Of a DNA stretch of 64,000 bases, positions 25,938-34,711 are shown piece by piece. Within the stretch, counting starts at the first letter, position 1. The number at the start of each line of letters is the position of its first letter. The notes under the pieces are model-generated. The model saw only the letters and a program-made list of their open reading frames with translations. It was not told the origin of the DNA and searched no databases. The DNA comes from Marinicauda algicola (GTDB taxonomy: Bacteria > Pseudomonadota > Alphaproteobacteria > Caulobacterales > Maricaulaceae): assembly GCF_017161425.1 (NCBI RefSeq), contig NZ_CP071057.1, positions 2,543,501 to 2,607,500 on the forward strand. Reading direction: 5' to 3'. The translations under genes were made by a program, and so were the position numbers.

Positions 25938-26915
25938 ATGAACCATCCCGACATGCCGCCCGCCCGCCGCGTGAAGTGCGGCGAGGTCACCCTTTCGGTG
26001 CACGAGGCGGGGCCCGAAGACGGCGTGCCGGTCCTCCTGCTGCACGGCTGGCCGGAACTCGCCCTGTCCTGGGCGCGGCAGATCGAGGATCTCGCCGGGG
26101 CCGGCTACCGCGTCATCGCGCCGGACAATCGCGGCTTCGGGGCGTCCGACGTGCCGCACGAGGTCGAGGCCTACGGCATCGATCACCTGGTGGGCGACTA
26201 TACCGGCCTGCTCGACGCGCTGGGCATCGAGAAGGCGGTGTGGGTCGGCCACGACTGGGGCGGCATCGCGATGTGGCACGCCGCGGCGCTGAAGCCGGAG
26301 CGCTTCCTCGGCGCGGCCGGGGTGTGCACGCCCCACCTGCCGCGCGGCTCGAAACCGCCGACCGAGGTGCTGGAAGGCATGGCGGGCGAGGAGCACTACA
26401 TCATCCGCTTCCAGGACGAGGATTTCGACGATTTCTGGAAGGGACGCGAGGAGGCCTTCTTCGCCTTCGTCTTCATGCCGCCCCCGCCCACCGGCGAGCT
26501 CGACAAGCTGCCCGCCTCGGTCACCCACCTGCCGCGGCGCTTCGAGCGCTGGCTGGAGCGCGGCGGGCTCAAGTCCGAGGCGGATTGCGTCGTGCCGGCC
26601 CATCTGCGCGCGCGGTACGCGAAGGCCTATGCGCACACCGGCTTTCGCGGCGGCTTCAACTGGTACCGCAATCTCGATGCGAACTGGCAGCGCATGGCCG
26701 GCGTCGACCTGCGCCTGAAGATGCCCTGCAAGATGATCTCGGCGGAGGCCGACTTCATGCTGCCGCCCAAGCTCGCCCAGTTCATGCCGGTGCTGTGCTC
26801 CGATCTCGACATGGACGTGATCGCGGAGGTCGGCCACTGGGTGCAGTACGAGGCGCCGGACCAGCTGTCGGCGCAGCTCATCGACTGGCTGGGGCGGCGA
26901 TTCGGCAAGGGGTGA
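25938..26915 (+). CDS. epoxide hydrolase-like alpha/beta hydrolase
   Basis: The 325-residue alpha/beta hydrolase has the epoxide-hydrolase pattern. The oxyanion motif is LLHGWPELALSW, the nucleophile is Asp106 in WVGHDWGGIAMW, and the catalytic His is about 300 in EVGHWVQYE. The cap contains GFRGGFNWYRNLDANW, where the Tyr is positioned to polarise an epoxide. An Asp nucleophile means an epoxide hydrolase or a dehalogenase; the Tyr-bearing cap favours the former. It is co-transcribed with rarD. Confidence 0.88.
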   Translation: MNHPDMPPARRVKCGEVTLSVHEAGPEDGVPVLLLHGWPELALSWARQIEDLAGAGYRVIAPDNRGFGASDVPHEVEAYGIDHLVGDYTGLLDALGIEKAVWVGHDWGGIAMWHAAALKPERFLGAAGVCTPHLPRGSKPPTEVLEGMAGEEHYIIRFQDEDFDDFWKGREEAFFAFVFMPPPPTGELDKLPASVTHLPRRFERWLERGGLKSEADCVVPAHLRARYAKAYAHTGFRGGFNWYRNLDANWQRMAGVDLRLKMPCKMISAEADFMLPPKLAQFMPVLCSDLDMDVIAEVGHWVQYEAPDQLSAQLIDWLGRRFGKG

Positions 26916-26951
26916 GACGGCGATGTGCCCCCGCACGAGGGGCGCACGGCG

Positions 26952-28061
26952 CTAGGTCCACTCCGCCCTCACATCCGCGTCGCGCTCGCTTTCGCGCCGC
27001 TTCTCCCGTTCGGCCTGGAAGCGCTCCGGATCGAGCCGCTTCAGCGCCCAGACCGCCATGGCGCGCACCAGGGCGCTGTCGTCGCCAAGGCGCTCGACGA
27101 CCACCGGCACGGCCTCCGGGTCGGCCGAATTGCCGAGCGCGATGAGCACGTTGCGCACGAAACGGTCCCGCCCGATGCGCTTGACCGGGCTCGCGGCGAA
27201 CAGCGCGCGGAAGCCCGCATCGTCGAGGCCGGCGAGCCCGATCAGCTTCGGCGCGGTCAGCTCCTCGCGCGGATGGAAGGCGGTCTCGGCGGTGGCGCTG
27301 GCGAACTTGTTCCACGGGCACACCGCCAGGCAGTCGTCGCAGCCATAGATGCGGTTGCCCATGGGCCCGCGGAATTCCTCGGCAATCGTGCCCTTGTGCT
27401 CGATTGTCAGGTAGGAGATGCAGCGCCGCGCGTCGATCTCGTAGGGATTGGGGAAGGCGTCGGTCGGGCAAATGTCGAGGCATGCCCGGCACGAGCCGCA
27501 ATGGTCGGCCTCGGGCGCATCGGGCGTGAGCTCGGCCTCGGTCAGCATCACGCCCAGAAACAGCCAGGAGCCGTGCTCGCGGCTGACGAGATTGGTGTGC
27601 TTGCCCTGCCAGCCGAGGCCGGATCGGTGCGCCAGCGGCTTCTCCATCAGCGGCGCGGTGTCGACGAACACCTTCACGCCGTGACCGGTCTCGCGATGGA
27701 ACTCGCGGGCGAGGCGCTTGAGGCGTTTCTTGATGAGGTCGTGATAGTCCCGGTTCTGCGCATAGACGCTGATCGCCGCGCGGTCCTTGCGCTGAAGGAT
27801 GTCCAGCGGGTCGGTGCCGGGGCCGTAATTGAGCCCCACGACGACGGCCGATCTGGCTTCCGGCCACATGGCGGTCGGATGGACGCGGCGCTCCAGCGTC
27901 TCCTCCATCCAGGCCATCGTGCCGTGCCGGCCCTCGCCGACATAGCGTTTCAGCCGCTCCCCGGCCTCCCAGCCCTCGTCGGCGCGGGCGATGCGCACCG
28001 CATCGAAGCCGATCTCGCGGGCGAGGGCCTTGAGCCGAGAGGTGTCGGTGAGCGTGCTCAT
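26952..28061 (-). CDS. queG: epoxyqueuosine reductase QueG
   Basis: The 369-residue cytoplasmic enzyme performs the last step of queuosine synthesis, reducing epoxyqueuosine in tRNA with cobalamin and two 4Fe-4S clusters. The cluster motifs are CGSCRACLDICPTDAF and CDDCLAVCPWNKFAS. Family motifs VFVDTAPLMEKPLAHRSG and GWQGKHTNLVSREHGSWLF are present. The C-terminus carries HEAT-like repeats that bind tRNA. It sits immediately upstream of fzlA on the minus strand, 35 bp from the convergent hydrolase gene. Confidence 0.96.
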   Translation of the reverse strand: MSTLTDTSRLKALAREIGFDAVRIARADEGWEAGERLKRYVGEGRHGTMAWMEETLERRVHPTAMWPEARSAVVVGLNYGPGTDPLDILQRKDRAAISVYAQNRDYHDLIKKRLKRLAREFHRETGHGVKVFVDTAPLMEKPLAHRSGLGWQGKHTNLVSREHGSWLFLGVMLTEAELTPDAPEADHCGSCRACLDICPTDAFPNPYEIDARRCISYLTIEHKGTIAEEFRGPMGNRIYGCDDCLAVCPWNKFASATAETAFHPREELTAPKLIGLAGLDDAGFRALFAASPVKRIGRDRFVRNVLIALGNSADPEAVPVVVERLGDDSALVRAMAVWALKRLDPERFQAEREKRRESERDADVRAEWT

Positions 28062-28146
28062 GGGTGTGGAGTGGGGACGGGAGGCGGGAAGGTCAAGGCC
28101 GCCGTGCTCACCGCGCCGCCCCGGAATGGCTCATGAGGGGCAGGTT

Positions 28147-28824
28147 CTAGAAATCCAGATCCGCATACCAGCGCGCCGGCGCCATGCCCGGCAGGCGGTC
28201 TTCCAGGATGGCGCGGAAGGAGGGGCGGCACTTGATGCGCTCGTACCAGGCCTTGGCGGCGGGAAACTCGTCCCAGGGCACGTCGCCGAGATAGTCGATG
28301 CAGGACAGGTGGGCGGACGCCGCGATGTCGGCCAGCGAGTAGCGCGGCCCGGCGAGCCCGTCGCGCTGGTCGAGCAGGCCCGTCACGTAGTCGAGATGCC
28401 AGCGCAGATAGTCGCGCCCCGCGCGGATCGCCTCCATGTCCGGCGCGCCGAGTCCCTGCAGACGCTTTTCGAGTTTCTCGAACAGGAGATAGGCGTTCAC
28501 CTCGGCGTCGAACTTGCGGTCGAACCAGTGGCAGAGCCGGCGCGCCTCGGCGCGCTCGGCCGGTCCGCCGGGCAAGAGGGACGGCTCGGGCTTGAGCTCC
28601 TCGAGATATTCCAGGATCGCGCGCGCCTCCACGGCCACCACCCGGCCCTGCGGCGTCTCGTCGACGAGGACGGGGGTGAGCCCGGCCGGGTTGAGCGCGA
28701 GCAGGTCCTCGGGCGCATCCCAGGGCCGCTCGAAGCGCAGCTCGAAGGCGAGCTGCTTCTCGGCGAGCGCGATGCGCGCCTGCCGGGACCAGGGATCGAG
28801 GGGCCAGTGATGGAGCGTGCGCAT
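28147..28824 (-). CDS. fzlA: FtsZ-associated glutathione-S-transferase-fold protein FzlA
   Basis: The 225-residue GST-fold protein closely resembles Caulobacter FzlA as I recall it: start RTLHHWPLDPWSRQARIAL, middle LNPAGLTPVLVDE, LRWHLDYVTGLL and HLSCIDYLGDVPWDEFP. The end PGMAPARWYADLDF matches the C-terminal acidic tail known to matter in that protein. FzlA binds FtsZ filaments, curves them and links constriction to wall synthesis; it does not use glutathione. It lies between queG and a cation transporter, not in a division cluster. Confidence 0.88.
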   Translation of the reverse strand: MRTLHHWPLDPWSRQARIALAEKQLAFELRFERPWDAPEDLLALNPAGLTPVLVDETPQGRVVAVEARAILEYLEELKPEPSLLPGGPAERAEARRLCHWFDRKFDAEVNAYLLFEKLEKRLQGLGAPDMEAIRAGRDYLRWHLDYVTGLLDQRDGLAGPRYSLADIAASAHLSCIDYLGDVPWDEFPAAKAWYERIKCRPSFRAILEDRLPGMAPARWYADLDF

Positions 28825-28857
28825 GACGGGGGACGCTAACGCGCTTCGGTTAATGGA

Positions 28858-29895
28858 TTAAGCCGGTTTGTCGGGTGTCTGCGTGGCGCCCGGCAGCGGG
28901 TGCTCCAGGCTGGCGTCCGGTTCGTGCCCGGCGGCGGCTTCCTTCTGCTCGGCGCGGAAATAGACGTTGCCGTGCGGCTCGGCCCGCCCCTTGGGGTCGG
29001 GATGGATCAGCACGTCGGCGGCCGGATAGGCCTGCAGCAGGCGCTTCTCCGCCGCGACGACGATCTGGTGAGCCTGGGTGAGGGTCTGGTCGGGATCGAG
29101 ATCCATGTGCAGCTGGATGTGGATGAAGGGACCCGAGGCGCGGGTCCTGAGCTGATGCACGCCCAGCACGCGCTCGTCGTCGGCGGCGATGGCGAGGATC
29201 TTCTCGCGCTCCTCGTCGGGCAGCTCGCGGTCCATCAGGCTCTGGAAGGCGGACGATCCGACCTCCCAGGCGGTCCACAGGAGCCACAGCGCGACGAGCG
29301 CCCCCACGACCGGGTCGGCGCGCTGGATTCCGAAGAAGCCGGCCATGACCAGGCCGGCGATGACGACGCCGTTGGCGGAGAGGTCGGCCGCATAGTGGGC
29401 CCGGTCCCCGGTCACGGCGAGCGAGCCGGTCTGGTGCACCGCCCGGCTCTGCGCCCAGATGAGGCCGACGGTCAGCACGATGGACAGGCCCATCACGGCG
29501 ACCGCGATGGTGCCCGCCTCGATCGGCTGGGGATCGGTGAAGCGGTTCCAGGATTCCCACATCAGATAGGCCGCCGAGCCGGCCACCAGCAAGGCCTGCA
29601 ACAGGCTCGCGAAGGCTTCAGCCTTGCCGTGGCCGTAGCGGTGTTCCAGATCGGCCGGCGAGGCGGCGTAGCGCACCGCGAAGAAGGTGGTCAGCGAGGC
29701 GGCGAGATCGAGCGCGGAATCCGCGAGCGAGGCCAGCATCGCCACCGAGCCCGACAGGAGCCACGCGACGAGCTTGGCCGCGACCAGCGTGCCGGCGACG
29801 CCCACCGACAGCGCGGTCACGCGCGTCGTGATCTTCTTCGCCTTGGCCGGGGCGAGCTTGCCCGGCCCGCCGGCCTCGATCGCGTCATGGGGCAT
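28858..29895 (-). CDS. cation diffusion facilitator family transporter (FieF-like)
   Basis: The 345-residue protein has six membrane helices and a cytoplasmic ferredoxin-like C-terminal domain, with a 45-residue acidic tail beyond it. The metal site in the membrane is DSALDLAAS (helix 2) and HYAADLSANG (helix 5), the DD-HD arrangement of FieF/YiiP-type zinc and iron exporters. HRYGHGKAEAFASL is the usual loop after helix 2. It exports divalent metals in exchange for protons. Confidence 0.9.
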   Translation of the reverse strand: MPHDAIEAGGPGKLAPAKAKKITTRVTALSVGVAGTLVAAKLVAWLLSGSVAMLASLADSALDLAASLTTFFAVRYAASPADLEHRYGHGKAEAFASLLQALLVAGSAAYLMWESWNRFTDPQPIEAGTIAVAVMGLSIVLTVGLIWAQSRAVHQTGSLAVTGDRAHYAADLSANGVVIAGLVMAGFFGIQRADPVVGALVALWLLWTAWEVGSSAFQSLMDRELPDEEREKILAIAADDERVLGVHQLRTRASGPFIHIQLHMDLDPDQTLTQAHQIVVAAEKRLLQAYPAADVLIHPDPKGRAEPHGNVYFRAEQKEAAAGHEPDASLEHPLPGATQTPDKPA

Positions 29896-29985
29896 GGACT
29901 GTGCCTTCCGCTTCGCCTAAAGCCGCTGACGCGGCAGACTCGGTCTCTCGATTATAGCGCCGCGGCGCTGCGGGACAGGCGGGAC

Positions 29986-30786
29986 ATGGCACTTTTTCAG
30001 CTCTTCATTCTCGCTCTCGTCCAGGGCATCACCGAATTCCTGCCCATTTCCTCCTCCGCGCACCTCATTCTCGTGCCCTACGTGACGGGAGAGACCGACC
30101 AGGGCCCGCTGATCGACGTGATGGCCCATGTCGGCACCCTGCTCGCGGTGCTGATCTATTTTCGCCGCGACATCCTGGCGGTGCTCGCCGGAGTTCCGGG
30201 CCTCGCCCGGGGCCGGGTCGCGCCGGGAGGACGGCTGCTGCTTCTGATCGCCGCCGCGACGCCGCCGGCGGTGATCGCGGGCGGGCTGCTCTACGCCACC
30301 GGCTGGGTCGACGCGCTGCGCTCGCCGGTCCTCATCGCCTGGGCGACGCTGATCTTCGCCATCCCGCTCTGGCTCGCCGACCGGTACGGCGCGCACAGCC
30401 AGACCGTGGCGGTGCTGAAATGGCGCGACGCGATCCTCATCGGCCTGGCCCAGGCCATCGCCTTCATCCCCGGGGTCAGCCGGTCGGGCATCACCATGAC
30501 GGCGGGGCGTGCGCTCGGCCTGACGCGGACGGAAACCGCCCGGTTCTCCATGCTGATGTCGATCCCGCTCATCGCCGCGCTGGGGCTTGCCGCGATCGTG
30601 GAGCTGGCGCGCGGCGGGATGGCCGCGATCTCGCTGTCCGACGGGGCCATCGTGGCGGGACTGTCCTTCGTCTCCGCCTATCTGGCCATCGCCGCGCTGA
30701 TGGCGATCCTGGAGCGGGTCGGATTCGGTCCCTTCGTGATCTACCGCATCGCGCTCGCCGCCGCGATCCTGCTCCTGCTCGCCTAG
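29986..30786 (+). CDS. uppP: undecaprenyl-diphosphatase UppP/BacA
   Basis: The 266-residue membrane protein removes a phosphate from undecaprenyl pyrophosphate to recycle the lipid carrier for peptidoglycan and surface sugars. The two active-site motifs are intact: GITEFLPISSSAHLIL near the N-terminus and IPGVSRSGITMTAGRALGL in the middle. The final membrane helix ends in LLLLLA. Its stop shares a CTAG palindrome with the stop of the convergent NDUFA9-like gene. Confidence 0.95.
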   Translation: MALFQLFILALVQGITEFLPISSSAHLILVPYVTGETDQGPLIDVMAHVGTLLAVLIYFRRDILAVLAGVPGLARGRVAPGGRLLLLIAAATPPAVIAGGLLYATGWVDALRSPVLIAWATLIFAIPLWLADRYGAHSQTVAVLKWRDAILIGLAQAIAFIPGVSRSGITMTAGRALGLTRTETARFSMLMSIPLIAALGLAAIVELARGGMAAISLSDGAIVAGLSFVSAYLAIAALMAILERVGFGPFVIYRIALAAAILLLLA

Positions 30787-31784
30787 AAGGTGCGCTTTCG
30801 CATCGTGTCGTGATGCTCGTCGGCGAACTGGCCGCGGCGCCGGTAGCGCGCGAGATAGTTCGGCACCACCGCCTCGACGGTTTCCGGATCGATGCCGAGA
30901 TCGGCAAGGCCGGGATGGCCCTCGCCGTTCGCATTCACGACATTGTCCCGCTTGAGGAGTTCGACTTGGTCGCGCGTCAGGAAGGGCTGCACGAAGGGCA
31001 GCTTGCCGGCGATCTCGCCCATCAGGCCGAGCCCGTGCGCCGCCGCGAAGGGCACCGGCACGAGGATTCGCCGGCGGCGGATGACCTGGAGGATATACTC
31101 CATCAGCTCCTTGAAGGAGTAGATGGCCGGCCCGCCGAGTTCGTAGATGCGCCCCTTCGCTTCCCGGCTTTCCAGCGCCTTCACCGCCGCCTCGGCGACG
31201 TCGCCGACGAAGACCGGCTGGAATTTCGTCTTGCCGCCGCCGATCAGCGGCAGGGCGGGGGCGAAGCGGGCCATGTCGGCGAACTTGTTGAAGAACGCGT
31301 CCTCGGCGCCGAACACGATGGAGGGCCGCAGGATCACCGCGCCCGGGAAGGCCTCGCGCACGGCGCGCTCGCCCTCGGCCTTTGTGCGCGCATACTGCGA
31401 GGCGCTGTCCGGGTCCGCGCCGATGGCCGAGACGTGGACGAGGCTCTTGACGCTCTCTTCCTTCGCGGCGACCTCGGCCACCAGGGCCGCGCCGCGCGCC
31501 TGCACGCCGGAAAAGCTCTGCCCGCCACTCTCGTAGAGGATGCCGACCAGGTTGATCACCCCGTCCGCGCCCTCGACCGCGCGCTCCACGCTCTCGCGAT
31601 TCCTGAGATTGGCCTGGACGAGCTGGATCTGGCCCGGCACGCCCATGGGCTTCAGTTCGTGGGCGATGTTCGGCCGGCGCACCGCCACGCGCACGCGGTA
31701 GCCCGCCCGCGCCAGCTCGCGCACAACATAGCGCCCGATGAAGCCGGAGCCGCCGAATACCGTGATCATGTCCTCGCGCAGCAT
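30783..31784 (-). CDS. complex I NDUFA9-like NAD(P)-dependent epimerase/dehydratase
   Basis: I start at MLREDMITVFGGSGFIGRYV (333 aa), where the Rossmann motif GGSGFIG lies within 20 residues. Other motifs are INLVGILYESGGQSF and VHVSAIGADPDSASQYARTKAEGE, with Tyr and Lys of the short-chain dehydrogenase pair, and LRPSIVFGAEDAFFNKFA. This pattern is that of the alphaproteobacterial NDUFA9-like family, atypical SDRs relatives of a complex I subunit. No nuo genes are nearby. Confidence 0.88.
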   Translation of the reverse strand: MLREDMITVFGGSGFIGRYVVRELARAGYRVRVAVRRPNIAHELKPMGVPGQIQLVQANLRNRESVERAVEGADGVINLVGILYESGGQSFSGVQARGAALVAEVAAKEESVKSLVHVSAIGADPDSASQYARTKAEGERAVREAFPGAVILRPSIVFGAEDAFFNKFADMARFAPALPLIGGGKTKFQPVFVGDVAEAAVKALESREAKGRIYELGGPAIYSFKELMEYILQVIRRRRILVPVPFAAAHGLGLMGEIAGKLPFVQPFLTRDQVELLKRDNVVNANGEGHPGLADLGIDPETVEAVVPNYLARYRRRGQFADEHHDTMRKRTF

Positions 31785-31964
31785 GGATGTCACTCGCCTT
31801 GCAGAAAGGGCCGGTCGCGGCGCGCGCGGCGCCGCCTCGCCCGGATTCACATAGACCGCGTGCGCGATAGACCAAAAATCACCGGTCCTGTCCATGCGCG
31901 GTGTGCGCGGGGTGCAGGACGAAACCGGCCGCACCCTGCCTGCACCGCGTGCAGCGCGCGACCG

Positions 31965-31993
31965 TTGACAGGCGCGCGTACGTTCAATATCTC
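31965..31993 (+). promoter_or_regulatory. sigma-70-type promoter of the tRNA-Leu gene
   Basis: A perfect -35 box TTGACA (31965-31970) is followed after 17 bp by TATCTC (31988-31993), a moderate -10 box. Transcription would begin about 12 bp before the tRNA. This is the clearest promoter in the window. Confidence 0.6.
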
Positions 31994-32012
31994 AGCCGCC
32001 TCTCCTCCCCCT

Positions 32013-32099
<87 letters not shown>

Positions 32100-32158
32100 C
32101 AAACTGCGACCTAAGCAGTTGTCTTACATGACATTTTCGCTCTGAGAGCTGCGCCGCT

Positions 32159-32188
32159 GGTACAAGAACCGGTACAAGGCGTGGTACA
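32159..32188. repeat. three GGTACA repeats at exact 12-bp spacing upstream of integrase
   Basis: GGTACA occurs at 32159, 32171 and 32183, just before the integrase ATG. The longer form GGTACAAGAA is found here (32159-32168) and again near the right end of the element (36403-36412), with an inverted copy TGTACC at 36429-36434. The placement at both ends suggests integrase arm-type sites or an excisionase/operator site (inference). Confidence 0.45.
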
Positions 32189-32190
32189 GG

Positions 32191-33053
32191 ATGAGAATTG
32201 TGTTGAGGTATCTGAAGCGTCTCCCGAACGGGAAGTTCCAGTATCGCAGAGCATGGCCCCCAGATGTCCGCGAGGCGGTCCCGAGCCTGCCCCGAGAGCG
32301 CAAGAAGACCTTCACCAGCCCGGACGGCACTGAAGCTGCTGCGATCAAGATCGCGTTGAAGCTCAATGCTGAGTTCGAGGCGCTCCTAACGCGCGTCCGC
32401 AGAGGCCTTGAAGCTGAAGCGAGCGCGTGGCGAACCGACGAGAAAGTGCGGCGCTGGTTCGACGAGAACCGATCAAGCCTCCAACAGACCGTCAGCTCGG
32501 CGCTGGTTGACGACGACTACGGCCTTCCGGTCGAAGACGAGATCACAGAGGCTGATCTGTTGGCGGATGCCATTCTCGAAGAAGCGGCTAAGCGAGAAGG
32601 CGTTGATGAAGCGGGCAATCCCAAGCGGCTGACCCGAGAGGAGGCCGTGAAGGTCCGGGCGCTCTACTCTGGCCAACTCCCGGAGCCGAAGCTCTCGGTG
32701 AAGGACGCGTACGATCTCTACAAGGAGAAGCATTTCGGTGGGCGAGAGGACAAGGCGACGGACGCGGCCTTCAACCAGTTTGTCGAGTTCGCCGGGAATG
32801 TCCCGCTCTCAAGCGTTACGCGTCGAACCGTCCATGACTGGATGGAGTGGCTGGTGAACTCGCGCGGACAAGCGTCCGGGACGATCAAGCGTCGTCTTGG
32901 GGCGATGAAGGCGATCGTGAACTTCGCGCGAGATCGTGAACTCTTCGACGGCCGAAACCCGTTCGAGCGCATGAAGCCCCCGAAGACAGCCAAGCCGCCG
33001 AAGGACATCCTTCCGTTCCACGCAACCCATCTTCAGGCGATCGAGGCTTCCTC
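32191..33053 (+). pseudogene. tyrosine integrase, N-terminal part (cut by inversion)
   Basis: The reading frame starts MRIVLRYLKRLPNGKFQYRR, the N-terminal module of DUF6538-type phage integrases, and continues through the SAM-like core-binding domain (DWMEWLVNSRGQASGTIKRR, then NPFERMKPPKTAKPPKDILP) to HLQAIEA. It then breaks near 33053, just where the catalytic domain should begin; the remaining codons to TGA at 33117 are antisense hsdR sequence. The missing catalytic part lies inverted at 33527-33929. As arranged, no active recombinase can be made. Confidence 0.85.
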
Positions 33054-33525
33054 AACCGGGTCGCCATCGAGACATAGTCCTGGTCCACCGCGAAGTGGAC
33101 CAAAGCGCCCCGCTTGAAGGTCAGAAGCGGTTCACCAGACGGGGACCGGTCGGTCTTGTACTGCTTCTCGGCGTGCTTGTGCGTGGTCCCGGTGAGCCGG
33201 TTCTTCAGCTCCATCGTCGCCACGGGAAGCCCGTTCACATACAGGACAACGTCGATCCGGTTGCCGTTCTTGGTGCTGTACTCGACCTCCTCGATCACCG
33301 AGAGGATGTTCGCCTGATAAAGCCGCTCCAGCTCCGGGTTCAGCCCTGAGGCGGGCCTGAAGAAGCACAGGCTGAACTTGATGCCGGGGACCAGCTTGAT
33401 CCCATGGCGAAGGACATGAAGCGTGCCGTGATCCTTCAGGGCGCGCGTGAGCTGGGCGAAGAGCGTCTCTTCAGCCTGCCCCGCATAGTGGTCGATGAGC
33501 TTCGCCCAGTCGTCCGGCTGGGTGG
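33054..33525 (-). pseudogene. hsdR fragment (type I restriction endonuclease subunit, N-terminal nuclease region)
   Basis: Read on the minus strand, the frame gives GTLHVLRHGIKLVPGIKF, FFRPASGLNPELERLYQANI, RIDVVLYVNGLPVATMELKN and ALVHFAVDQDYVSMATRL. This is the N-terminal nuclease domain of HsdR, with the Asp of RIDVV and ELK forming the PD-(D/E)xK site. It lacks its own N-terminus and is fused upstream to integrase sequence. Its natural continuation (KTFFLPFNRGRDGG) lies in the opposite orientation at about 33938, showing that an inversion split it. Confidence 0.82.
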
Positions 33526-33526
33526 T

Positions 33527-33929
33527 CGAGGGCCTCGATCATGGTGTGACGGAAGCTGTAGGCCACAAGCTGTTCTGTCTTGGGGATGCCCGCCGCCCGG
33601 ATCAGCTTGTTGACCCGCTGAGACATCGCGGGGTTCGTGTTCCCTTGTCCATCTTTGGGGGCCAGGCTCGGGAACAACCAACCGGTCTTGCGGATACGGG
33701 CGAGTTCACGCGCTCCTTCAAGCGCAACCCCGACCAGAGGAACCCGGCGCTGGGATTGCGGCGTCTTGAGGCGGCGATCGTCAGTCCATCGGACCATCGC
33801 GTAGGGGATATCAGTGTTGAGCTGAAGGTCCTCCACCTTCAGCCCCGCGATCTCGCTCGGTCGGCAGCCCGTCAGCCTCAGCATGTTGATCAGATGCCGG
33901 GTCTCCGGTCGAACGCGCTTGCCGTCAGC
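33527..33929 (-). pseudogene. tyrosine integrase catalytic-domain fragment (inverted)
   Basis: The minus-strand frame reads LADGKRVRPETRHLINM, LRLTGCRPSEIAGLKVEDL with the first catalytic Arg, VRWTDDRRLKTPQSQRRVPL with the catalytic Lys region, and VAYSFRHTMIEAL with the second Arg box. It stops being integrase at MIEALD and runs into hsdR sequence, so the C-terminal Tyr nucleophile is lost. Turning the segment 33054-33929 around joins it directly to the N-terminal part at 33053, within one base of frame. Confidence 0.82.
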
Positions 33930-33931
33930 GA

Positions 33932-34140
33932 GGTAACGGGAAGACCTTCTTCCTCCCGTTCAACCGAGGCCGTGACGGGGGATCGCCAAGCTGCATCCCA
34001 CGGCGATCGCCCAGAAGGTCGAGGTGATCGTTGAACACTTCCGCCGTCATGTCATGCACGAGCTGGATGGACAGGCGAAGGCAATGGTCGTGACAGGAAG
34101 CCGTGAGGAGGCCTTCCGGTATCACCGAGCGATCGACGCC
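33932..34140 (+). pseudogene. hsdR remnant (two short helicase-region pieces)
   Basis: The plus strand first encodes GNGKTFFLPFNRGRDGG, the HsdR segment that should follow the nuclease domain. After about 33980 the frame changes and the sequence jumps to LHPTAIAQKVEVIVEHFRR and GQAKAMVVTGSREEAFRYH, a much later HsdR helicase region. Several hundred residues are thus deleted between them. After YIKDKGY (about 34160) the frame continues to a stop at 34275 without recognisable homology. Confidence 0.75.
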
Positions 34141-34323
34141 TATATCAAGGACAAGGGCTACCCGCATAGCCGAGGGCGCGTGCTGCGGCACATCGGGTCA
34201 GACCTTCAGGAGGCGAGTGAGCTTCTGGTCGATCAACATATTGGGGCGATGATCGACCAACTGACAAAATGTTGATCTCGACGTCCCTGTCCCTCAGAGA
34301 CGATCGCAGCCGACGACAGGCGC

Positions 34324-34701
34324 TCAAGCTGGCGAAGGTCCCCCCAGCTCGTTTCTCGACGCGATCTCCTTGGCGATGGTTCGCCGTTCGTCATGCGAGA
34401 GCCGCTCCCAGTCATTTCTGAGCTGAAGCAGCTCGTCACAGCTGGATCGCTCAAGGCCTGTAATCCTGCTGACGCGGGCCTCGACTACGCTCTGCCACTC
34501 CGTTTCGTCTTCAGTGAGGCGCTTCGCTCTTGCGAGTGCTTCAGCCGCGCCAATGATCAGCTCAGGCTCCATCTGATCCCACGCCAGCTCCTCGAAGAAC
34601 CCAGCAGCGAAAAGTTTCTGTTGCGCCTCCTGAAGAAGGTCGTCGATCCGGCCCCGTCCGTCAGATCGCGTGAGGCTGTTGAAGTTGATGACGTTCGCCA
34701 T
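34324..34701 (-). CDS. small hypothetical protein, partner of the island resolvase
   Basis: The 125-residue protein starts at ATG 34701 with GAGGAGG five bases upstream. I do not recognise it. It is acidic and helical, without cysteines or membrane segments; a central region (ELIIGAAEALARAKRLTEDE) is followed by paired helices (CDELLQLRNDWERLSHDERR). It begins ten bases after the stop of the resolvase gene, so the two should be co-expressed. A regulatory or accessory role in recombination is possible but only inferred from position. Confidence 0.7.
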   Translation of the reverse strand: MANVINFNSLTRSDGRGRIDDLLQEAQQKLFAAGFFEELAWDQMEPELIIGAAEALARAKRLTEDETEWQSVVEARVSRITGLERSSCDELLQLRNDWERLSHDERRTIAKEIASRNELGGPSPA

Positions 34702-34711
34702 CCTCGCCTCC

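Noticed and set aside
34140-34275. Plus-strand frame continuing after the hsdR remnant as a separate small gene
   Set aside because: It has no start site of its own and runs on from the broken hsdR frame; the tail has no recognisable similarity.
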